In this document: positions 19,637-27,661 of the stretch, in pieces
Position numbering within the stretch: the stretch's first letter is position 1
Layout of the letters: every line of letters starts with the position of its first letter
Origin: Entamoeba histolytica HM-1:IMSS
Lineage: Eukaryota; Evosea; Mastigamoebida; Endamoebidae
Assembly: GCF_000208925.1 (NCBI RefSeq)
Contig: NW_001914937.1
Coordinates: forward strand, 1 to 59,479
Direction: 5' to 3'
DNA: 59,479 bases
Made by a program: the position numbers and the translations under genes
The notes under the pieces: generated by a model
The model's database searches: none
What the model saw: the letters and a program-made list of their open reading frames with translations, nothing else
Told to the model about the DNA's origin: nothing

Positions 19637-21303
19637 TCAATTACTTTTATAAGTTCCATTTTCCATTATTGTTACATTTTTTGGTATCATTGACAAAGGT
19701 ACTTCTACTGTGCCATCATCTCTTAAAACGCTTGTCTTCATCCAAACTTCTTTTCCCCATAGTGTTCTCATATATTGATTTCCACCTCTAATCTTCCATT
19801 TTACAGCATCTTCATGACAAATAAATGAAATAGTACAACACCTATGTTCTAAAATAATTTCTATTGAATTTACTTTAGCATGTTCAATATAATTTAATAC
19901 ATCTCCTTGGGTTTGCCAAGTAAGTGGAATGTCACAAAAGACTATCACATTGGTTTTGACTAGAATTAAATAAGAGATTCAAGCTTAATAAAAAATGAGA
20001 TAATTTACAAACTTAGTTTTATTGTTTCTTTTAATGTTTGATTTAATTTAGGTTGGGTAGTATTATTAATTAGGTTATTACTATATGTATTAATTTTTTG
20101 TATTGCGGTTTGACTATTTAGTGGTTGGTTATGTGGTTTTAGTCTTATCGAATCTCCGTTAGTGGGTGTAGATGAAACAACTGTCAGAGATAATTTTTTT
20201 CTTTTTTTTAAAATAAGTTCAGCTTGCTCTTTATCAGTTATTCTCTCAAAACGATGAACCTCTTGGTCTTCTTTTGGATTAAATTTATTACTTCTGTCAT
20301 TTCCTACAATTTTGTTTCTTTTATTCGTTGATGAGTTTAGAGTTATATCATTAGAAGGTATTGTAATATAATTCTGTGAGCTATTTAAATAATTGTTTCT
20401 TCTGGAAAAACTGTATTGACTTCTATTTCTATTAGAGTGTCTTGATGTACTTCTAGGTGGTGAATACTTTCTTTTATTTCTTGAACAAAAAGGTGTTGAG
20501 TCTCTTCCTCGTTGTTGTGGTAAGTGGGATGGGGAGTATTGTGGAGAAAGCCTTCTTGAAGAATCCCTACTTTGAGTATGATAAATTCGTCTTGGTGAAA
20601 ACCTTCTCTTTGGACTGTTTGAGTAAGACCTTTGAAAGTTACAAGAGTCTTGACTATCATAGGAACAACTCCTTGAACTACTTCTACCATGTCTTATTTT
20701 GATTTGTTTTTGTTGTTCAGACAGTTGTTTATGTTCAAATAGTGTTTCTGTTGAATAATTTAATTGAATCTGTGGTATATTATTATTTTCTTCATCCAGA
20801 ATTGATTTATTTTCTTTTTGTTGTAAAGGATGCATTGTAGAATAAAAGAAAGACTCAAGTTCTTCACATAAACTAATATCAAATGTGTGATTGGTTTTCC
20901 ATTTAGAAATGATTAAAAGGACAGACTTTTTTTGTTCATCACGACAAAGTGCAACTAGTGTCAATATTTCTATTAGTCTAAACGAAAAATTGAATCTAAA
21001 AAAATCAGTCAGAACAGGATTTTTTGAAAGGGTAATATCACATAACGAATCTATAATATGAACTACAACTGTTCTGTATGAAGGCCAAACAGCTCGGGTA
21101 TATTCTTCAATTCTAAAGATTACACGTAATGGCTAATTAAAATTAATCAATAACTTAAAAACTATTAAATAAACATAATAACAAACATTTTTGAAAGAAA
21201 AGCATAAATTAATTATTTCGTTAATACTTTTAGATGGGACTTTTGGAAATAATTCTTTAATTTCTTGTAATTTGTTGATGAGAGCTTGTTCTGATTCTTC
21301 CAT
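19637..21303 (-). CDS. CID-RS-RRM protein (SCAF/Nrd1-like), three exons
   Basis: Exons are 21303-21187, 21132-20013 and 19959-19637. The introns (54 and 53 nt) are both GTTTGT...TAG and keep frame; the second splits a codon. The product is about 519 aa. Residues 1-125 read as a helical CTD-interacting domain (SYRTVVVHIIDSLCDITLSK and SVLLIISKWKTNHTF). Residues about 145-270 are Arg/Ser-rich (SPKRRFSPRR, RSTSRHSNRNRSQYS). After a polar linker, the last 106 residues resemble an RRM (NVIVFCDIPLTWQTQGDVLN, CTISFICHEDAVKW). This CID-RS-RRM order is that of factors linking the RNA polymerase II tail to RNA processing or termination. The RRM call is weaker than the CID call. Confidence 0.75.
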
Positions 21304-21478
21304 ATTACTTTTTTCAGTGAATTTCTCAAAACGGCGTAAAAGAAACGAATCGCCTTATTTTCATTATTTTTAGTGATTTTCAGAAATTAGTTAAGATATT
21401 CACAATTTAAGTCAAACTCTTCCTTTATTCTTTTCAACCCTATTCAAGTTTGAGGCATAACTTAACTTAAAATTATTA

Positions 21479-23410
21479 ATGATCTCTTTCAATGCTATTA
21501 TGAAAAGTACTCCAATAACGTTAACTATCCTTGGAAATGGAGAAAGTGAAATTGGCTCTTCTTTTATATTAGCCTTAGAAAAAAATAGGTACATTTTTAA
21601 TATTCCTGAAGGTGTCCAACGATGTTGTATGGAATATAAATTAAAATTACCGAGAATGACTAAAATTCTTTTTACTTCAAGTGATTGGAGTTGTTGGGGA
21701 GGTTATCCAGGTGCTTTGATGACATACTATTCAACTGAACTTGTTCAATCACCACTACACTTTCCATCTGATCTTTTTGAGCAAATGGATTGTTCTCATT
21801 TTTTACCTCCAACTTCATTGATATACAAAGACATTCCAGGATTTACATCTGACTCTACACCATTTACTGATGATTACCTTTCATTTATTCCAATTGTGAC
21901 TGAATGTAATTCTATTAAAACAATAAATTACCATATTTTGTTACCAACATTTTTTGGTAAGTTTGATGGAGTAAAAGCAAATGAATTAAAAATCCCAGGA
22001 CCATTACGAGCTAAGTTAGCAATAGGAGAATCTATCAAATTAGGAAATGGTAATGTAGTTAATCCTTCAGATGTCTGTGGACAACCATCATCACCTGGGT
22101 ATTTAATTGTTCTTCATTTTCCAACAACTGATCATGTTAATGAATATTTAAAAAAGGAATTAGTGAATAAAGTGTGTTGTATAGTTGCTATTATCAATGA
22201 TGCTGTAAAAGATTATCAGCCATTTAAAGACTTTATTGCAAAACATTCAACATCTTTAGTTCTGTTCTTAAAAGATAGAATTTCTTCTTCAGCCAATGAA
22301 ATAATCAAGAATGTACAATATACTTCTTTTAGAATGACGAGTGAGTTACATAAATCAATAAGTTCAATTCTTCCACAAAATGCTCCATCTTTTATTCGAG
22401 CAAAAACAGTTCCACTTATTATGCCAACTAATAATTGTAAATACTTTGAGGACACTCCTTCATTAATACAATACACAATATATCCTAAAATTAAATATAC
22501 ACTAATCAAAAGAGAACAAACCTTTATTATTCCTCAAAACCAACCACTTTATTCTCCTTTAGGAAATAAGTTCCAAGTAATATTATTTGGAACTGGTGGT
22601 GCTGTTCCTGGAAAAGCAAGAAATGTTTCAGGAGAAATAATACGGTTTAATAAAACAACTATAATGATTGATTGTGGAGAATGTATTGCATATCAAGTTG
22701 TCAATTCTGGAATTCATCCAGACGATATTAATATATTATATGTAACACATAATCATGGAGATCATATTTTTGGAATTATGTCATTACTAAAGATGAGAAC
22801 AAAACCACTTACTATTATTGGTCCACGGTCAATGGAAAAAGGATTTAATTTATTATGTCAACACTATCATATAAAAATCAATTTTATTAATAACAATATA
22901 TTTTCTGATGATTGTGTCGATAGAAATAAAGAATCAATTATTCAAAATATAGAAACTAAAATCGGTGCACGTATTATTACTGTGAAATTAAATCATCAAG
23001 CTGAAAATTATGGAATAAGATTTGAAATTAATGGAACTTCAGTTGTCTTTACTGGAGATACATTACCTTGTTTAAATGATAAAAAGTTATGCATGAATGC
23101 AGACTATGTTATTCATGAATGTAATTTTGAAGATGGAATGGAAGGGGAAGCAATTAATAGAACACATTCAACTCCTTCTCAAATAGAAGCAATGTTAAAA
23201 GACTGCAATAATAAGGTTATTATATTGAATCATATTGGACAAAGAACTTCTAAATTTGCTGATATCATGAAAAAAGAATATTTAATACCAATGATTTATT
23301 CATTTGATGGAATGGTATTTGATGACACATTATCAACAAACTGGAAACAATATAAAGAGTATTTACTTTCTTTCTTCTCATTAAATGAAATAGATGAAGA
23401 AAATGATTAA
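21479..23410 (+). CDS. Long-form tRNase Z (ELAC2-like), tRNA 3' processing endonuclease
   Basis: 643 aa, the long form with a degenerate N-terminal and an active C-terminal metallo-beta-lactamase half. The N-terminal half has NIPEGVQRCCMEYKLKLPRM and WGGYPGALMT, matching the inactive half of ELAC2. The C-terminal half has FGTGGAVPGKARNVSG, IDCGECIAYQ, the zinc motif THNHGDH (about 423-428), VVFTGDT, HECNFED and THSTPSQIEAM. All metal ligands seem present. It removes 3' trailers from tRNA precursors. The true start may be Met8 (21500), since the first seven residues look dispensable. It is divergent from the CID-RRM gene, with about 175 nt between starts. Confidence 0.92.
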   Translation: MISFNAIMKSTPITLTILGNGESEIGSSFILALEKNRYIFNIPEGVQRCCMEYKLKLPRMTKILFTSSDWSCWGGYPGALMTYYSTELVQSPLHFPSDLFEQMDCSHFLPPTSLIYKDIPGFTSDSTPFTDDYLSFIPIVTECNSIKTINYHILLPTFFGKFDGVKANELKIPGPLRAKLAIGESIKLGNGNVVNPSDVCGQPSSPGYLIVLHFPTTDHVNEYLKKELVNKVCCIVAIINDAVKDYQPFKDFIAKHSTSLVLFLKDRISSSANEIIKNVQYTSFRMTSELHKSISSILPQNAPSFIRAKTVPLIMPTNNCKYFEDTPSLIQYTIYPKIKYTLIKREQTFIIPQNQPLYSPLGNKFQVILFGTGGAVPGKARNVSGEIIRFNKTTIMIDCGECIAYQVVNSGIHPDDINILYVTHNHGDHIFGIMSLLKMRTKPLTIIGPRSMEKGFNLLCQHYHIKINFINNNIFSDDCVDRNKESIIQNIETKIGARIITVKLNHQAENYGIRFEINGTSVVFTGDTLPCLNDKKLCMNADYVIHECNFEDGMEGEAINRTHSTPSQIEAMLKDCNNKVIILNHIGQRTSKFADIMKKEYLIPMIYSFDGMVFDDTLSTNWKQYKEYLLSFFSLNEIDEEND

Positions 23411-23882
23411 AACTATTATACTATCTCATTGTCACATAATTATTAATTTAATTTTATTATTTAAACTTAATAACTAATATACTAATAAAACATTTTTAAT
23501 ATTTATGTTATGTATAACTTTCTTTTTTATATTTTTTCTACAAAAATATAAAAATGTTTTTCACTAATTACTTTAAAGAACAATTACAAATTACATAACT
23601 AATCAATTGAATTTTAACGAAAACAACTGTCAACTACTTTAAGTAATGGTATATTCACAAAACGTACACCACGTTGTTGTTTTATAACATACAAATAAAT
23701 AGTAGTGTTATAAAATAATATCAGGAGTATCTTCTTCTAAAATGAAGAATCACATTTTGTTTTCTATTTTATAAAACAAAAAATGCCAACTAAAAATGAT
23801 GTGTTTACCAAACAAAGACCAACACATCTTTACGTGGCATAAAGAAATAAAAGCAACTACAAATTTGAAGATCAGTACTAAA
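23411..23882. other. Intergenic region, no separate gene
   Basis: AT-rich spacer before the Aha1-like gene. The last 29 codons (from 23796) are open in frame with that gene and contain an upstream ATG, but encode nothing recognisable. A TTATAAAACAAAAAA run near 23770 may belong to the promoter. Confidence 0.5.
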
Positions 23883-24422
23883 ATGAGTGAGTGGAATAAG
23901 ATCAGTGGAAATTGGAGTTTTGAAGAACGAGACTTTTCAAAATGGGGAAAAGACAGAATGAAAGAAATTATTCAAGATCCTAAAACTCCAAAGACATGCA
24001 ATTATGATGGTACATTTAAAGTGACTAAAATTGAAGGAGATGTTTGTTTTTTTTCAATAAACAATAGTTATTATAACATTTTTTTGATTATTTTAAGAGG
24101 TTATGAGAGTCATAACCCTAAAATTATATTTAGAATTTAACAACTCATCAAATAATAGGTATTTATTCTTGTTTCACATGGTCAATTAAAAAATATTGTT
24201 ACTTTTGATGAATTAAAAGTTGTTTTCGCTTCAACCACTGAAGGTCACTCCTCTGGTACTGCTATTGTTGAGGTTGATAATGGTTTTGATTATAGATTTA
24301 ATTATAAAACAAAGGCTAATGATAATAAAACATTTGAGGCTGCTTTTAAAAAGATGATAGAAGATAATGTTGTTCTATTAAAAGAAGAATTAAAAGAAAA
24401 GTTGGTAGCATCAGCTCAATGA
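23883..24422 (+). CDS. Aha1 N-domain-only (Hch1-like) Hsp90 cochaperone, two exons
   Basis: Exon 1 is 23883-24041 and exon 2 is 24159-24422, separated by a 117-nt intron (GTTTGT...TAG) that keeps phase 0. The product is 140 aa. Exon 1 starts MSEWNKISGNWSFEERDFSK, matching the NNWHWTERDASNWS region of Aha1, and ends KVTKIEGD. Exon 2 continues VFILVSHGQLKNIVTFDELK and then a helix MIEDNVVLLKEELKEKL that aligns with the end of the Aha1 N domain. The C-terminal Aha1 domain is absent, as in yeast Hch1. It should stimulate Hsp90 ATPase (inference). Another in-frame ATG exists at 23796, but the family start favours 23883. Confidence 0.78.
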
Positions 24423-24600
24423 TTGGTTTCATTATTATTTGAATAATTTTTAGTAGTTTTTTGGATATTATTTTTCTTAAATAAAAAAGAAAGTTGATAA
24501 AAGCAAAAGAAGAAATGAATGTAAATAAATAATCAATGAATAGAAATATGAAATAATCAATAAAAATGAATAAATCATAAAAAACATACATTTATACAGA

Positions 24601-24614
24601 AAATATAAATAAAA
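24601..24614. repeat. Possible target-site duplication of LINE relic, left copy
   Basis: AAATATAAATAAAA occurs here and exactly again at 25890-25903. The two copies flank the decayed LINE tail. The sequence is simple AT, so chance is not excluded. Confidence 0.45.
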
Positions 24615-25889
24615 TCAATTAATTAAGTATTAATAGAAATAGCTTCTATTCTTCCTGGCTCAGGGGAGACTAATCCCGTCCCTTCGTCTTCTTCTTGTAG
24701 CTCTACTGAGTATGTTTGATTGTGATCTCCGCAGTATTCCATGACATCCATCATGTTTTTAATTACAAGGTTTTTAATTTCTTTAACAATGTCAATGTCA
24801 ATTTTTAATTCTTTAATTAATCTAATACTTTCTTTATTTATTAATCCATTGATTGAGATTATTACTGGTATTATTTTGACATCTTTTATTTTTTTCTATT
24901 TTCATTAACCTATTCTTTAATTCTTTATACTTATTTCTTTTCTTCAAAGACACTCAATTAATATTGTGATCAGCCACAATAGTCATATCAAATAATAGAC
25001 CAGTTTTATTCTTTTTATCTACTACGTATATGTCTGGTATTTTGTGATATTGTCATTCACTTTTATGCATTATTTGTTTGTTCAATATCATTGTGATGTC
25101 TTTATATTTGAACACTGTTTCATATTGGGGTTTTATATTGTTTATTTCCAGTGTATTTTCTTATTAATCAATATTATAATACCAATATTGTCATATTTTT
25201 CTATTTGTGATTTTTTATGACTAATACAAGATAGTAGAATGTGTTGTACTGTAGCTATCTTGTCTTTACAAAGTGTTGAGTATTTCAATCTTTCATTTTT
25301 CATTATTTTTGCTTTCTTATACCCACAAAATATTGCTCAATCTTGCATTTTAGTTAATTGAAGAAATGCATTTTTCTTAATATTGATTGACTTCCATGCT
25401 TTCACTGTAGTAGTTTTATCTACTCATTTTGACTCAAACCATCTTCTGAAGTGTCCGCTTATTTGATGGCACTTCAATTTTTTGATGTATTTATCATTAA
25501 TTTCTTTATTTCTACTACTTCTTTTTCTTTTTTCTTTTCTATAAATTCATTTATTATTTCTTCTATTTTTGTTTCATTTATTTTATGAATTATTGTTTTT
25601 TAATTCTATTCCATATTCTATTCTTACTGTACCATTTATCTAATATGTTATTTCCAATTTCACTTTCTCTGGTACAATAGTACATCACTGTTCTAATTAT
25701 TTCATTAACATATTCTTCATTTATATTTATTAATCATTCATTTCTTCTATAATAACATACAACCGATCTTTGGAGTTTCACCAATGTATTTTGCCTTTCT
25801 TAAATATTTTCTTATCTCCAAATCTATTTTATCTAGGTCAGTGACATTCCAATTTACAACTGATGCTGAGAAATGAATATCATACGAAC
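24615..25889 (-). mobile_element. Decayed 5'-truncated LINE, RT C-terminus plus endonuclease
   Basis: On the minus strand, pieced across frames, the region reads VVNWNVTDLDKIDLEIRKYL (RT thumb region) and then a segment like KSINIKKNAFLQLTKMQD. A Cys/His cluster KIATVQHILLSC corresponds to the RLE domain of the LINE at 302-5018, and PVIISINGLINKESIR lies downstream. The tail ends EPGRIEAISINT and a TAA at 24625-24623. Many stops and shifts are present. Its residues differ strongly from the elements at 302-5018 and 50559-51650, so it is an older or different LINE family. Confidence 0.82.
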
Positions 25890-25903
25890 AAATATAAATA
25901 AAA
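25890..25903. repeat. Possible target-site duplication of LINE relic, right copy
   Basis: Exact 14-nt partner of 24601-24614 at the 5' boundary of the decayed LINE, where homology to LINE coding sequence stops. Confidence 0.45.
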
Positions 25904-26454
25904 AAAAAACTTATTTTTAAAAAATAAGAATAATCAAAAAATGATAATTTTTAATTATAAAAATATTTATTAAATTTTTTACAAATAAAATAAATACAAT
26001 TAACAGAATAGTAATAATTAACAACAAATACAAAATAACAATAACTAATTACCATTTCTTATGAAGTTCTGTCAAAATAAAAAGGTGCGTCATTCAAAAC
26101 AAACCCAAAGAATATTATAGTTGACTTAAATGCATTTAGTGAAAAGAAACACATAACTCGCTTTATTTCACATTCATCAAACGTTATAAAATCGAATGAA
26201 ATTGTGTTATCCAGTAATATTAATATAATTCTTAATATGAATTTAAAAAATATTCTATTTTATTAAAGAACAAAAGATAATAATGAAGAAATAATTTATG
26301 TTTGATAGTTGATGAATAAACTAGTAATAAATTATGTTGTACTTATTATAATGAGTCAAGTTATGTCTGTTATTTGATTACATTGCTCGTTGTTTAGAGA
26401 TGATAAATAATAAACATAAAAGTATGCATCAATAATCAATTAGACTATGATGAG
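25904..26454. other. Intergenic region, no gene seen
   Basis: About 550 nt of AT-rich DNA between the LINE relic and the lectin stop codon. Closed in all frames; no repeat recognised. Confidence 0.55.
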
Positions 26455-26910
26455 TTAATAACATGGATTGTTATAACCAATGTCTTTTGTATGACATGTT
26501 GTTCCATTAGGACATTTCATTTCATAGCCAACACTGTTAACACACCAATAATATTCAGTATTTTTTGACTCTTCTTCATAGCAATAATATCCTTCTTTCA
26601 CTTCAGTACAATTGACTGGATATTTATTTGGTGTAGGAGTTGGTAATGGGTCAACCTCCCAGTGTGACTCATTAAGTGCAACACAAATCTTGTCTTTGGT
26701 TATTTCAAACTCACCTCTACCAGTACAAACATCTTCATTTGGACAAGTTCTAACACATCCCATTTGAACTCCTTTGTTACAAAGATAATAATTCTTCTTC
26801 TTATCATTGTCTGTGTAGCAGAAATATCCATGTCTTCCTTTACATTCACCATCTACCAATTCAAGTGATGAAACTAAATACATACATAATATAACAAGTA
26901 ATGCTTTCAT
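26455..26910 (-). CDS. Jacob-type chitin-binding lectin, two-domain short form
   Basis: 151 aa. A signal peptide (MKALLVILCMYLVSSLE) is followed by two six-cysteine modules. Module 1 (about 22-78) has CKGRHGYFCYTD, YYLCNKG, CVRTCPNEDVC and a final C. Module 2 (about 99-150) has CTEVKEGYYCYEE, YYWCVNS, KCPNGTTC and ends PCY. A Pro/Thr linker (PLPTPTPNKYP) separates them. The six-Cys plus aromatic pattern is that of the chitin-binding domains of Entamoeba Jacob cyst-wall lectins, which normally carry more repeats. NES and NGT sites could be N-glycosylated. Secretion during encystation is expected (inference). Confidence 0.85.
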   Translation of the reverse strand: MKALLVILCMYLVSSLELVDGECKGRHGYFCYTDNDKKKNYYLCNKGVQMGCVRTCPNEDVCTGRGEFEITKDKICVALNESHWEVDPLPTPTPNKYPVNCTEVKEGYYCYEEESKNTEYYWCVNSVGYEMKCPNGTTCHTKDIGYNNPCY

Positions 26911-27158
26911 TATTTTATTGATGTTATTTGGTAGATCACTCGATGTTTATATAATCTGATTATCACTTTCTTCATCTTCTTTTCAGTTTTCACTATGCTG
27001 ATTTGATTAGTAATGTTATTCAGAAGATATTATTACTGATATTTAGTTATAAAGGTATGACGTATTTGTGAAAGTAATAAAACTCTTCCTTATTATATCA
27101 GGTACATCCTTTGATAAAGAGACACCAACTTTACAATAAGAATTGAATTAAATATGTC

Positions 27159-27422
27159 TCAGACAGCATTAACCAATGGAGAAACAACGAATTGTTCGAG
27201 TTTCTTTAAATCTTTAGATTGGTCAATCAATGATTTGTAAAACTGAGAACCAATATTCTCCATAGCATTTTTATCATACAAAAAGTTGTTTATAGTGACT
27301 GCTTGAATTTTTGGGAAAGCAGGAAGGTGGATATTTCCACATTGAGTTTCTATTTCACAAGTCTTTTTTGACATTCCAAAAATGAAAGAAGTATTTGGGA
27401 ATTGGTCAATAGTTTGAGTCAT
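27159..27422 (-). CDS. Small hypothetical protein or gene remnant
   Basis: 87 aa from the first ATG, with no recognised domain. The frame stays open about 25 codons upstream of that ATG (QYFSCTKIKSKYSRVVCANF) without another Met, so this may be the 3' piece of a larger or broken gene. A GTTTGT lies in that upstream part. FPNTSFIF and FPKIQAVTINNF vaguely recall the N-terminal part of Entamoeba leucine-rich-repeat proteins, but this is weak. Confidence 0.35.
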   Translation of the reverse strand: MTQTIDQFPNTSFIFGMSKKTCEIETQCGNIHLPAFPKIQAVTINNFLYDKNAMENIGSQFYKSLIDQSKDLKKLEQFVVSPLVNAV

Positions 27423-27661
27423 AAAATTAGCACAAACGACTCTACTGTATTTTGATTTTATTTTGGTACAAGAAAAATATTGAGACGTTTCAATTTTTTA
27501 AAAGCAAATAAATGATTTAAGTAAATTATCTAGAAGAATAAAGAAATAGATAAATTCCCAGAATTTTATACTCTAGTAATAAGTCAATAAGAAAAAAAAA
27601 ATAAATAAAACAAAACTAAATGTTTTTAACTTGAAAATGAGAAAAATAAAACAAACAAAAG

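Noticed and set aside
20005..20964. Stand-alone RS-rich gene ending ...KLSL
   Set aside because: The apparent stop lies within a GTTTGTAA splice donor. The frame continues upstream and downstream through introns.
24346..24591. Minus-strand 81-aa hydrophobic frame
   Set aside because: Low-complexity frame overlapping the Aha1-like exon 2 end and AT-rich spacer; no motif.
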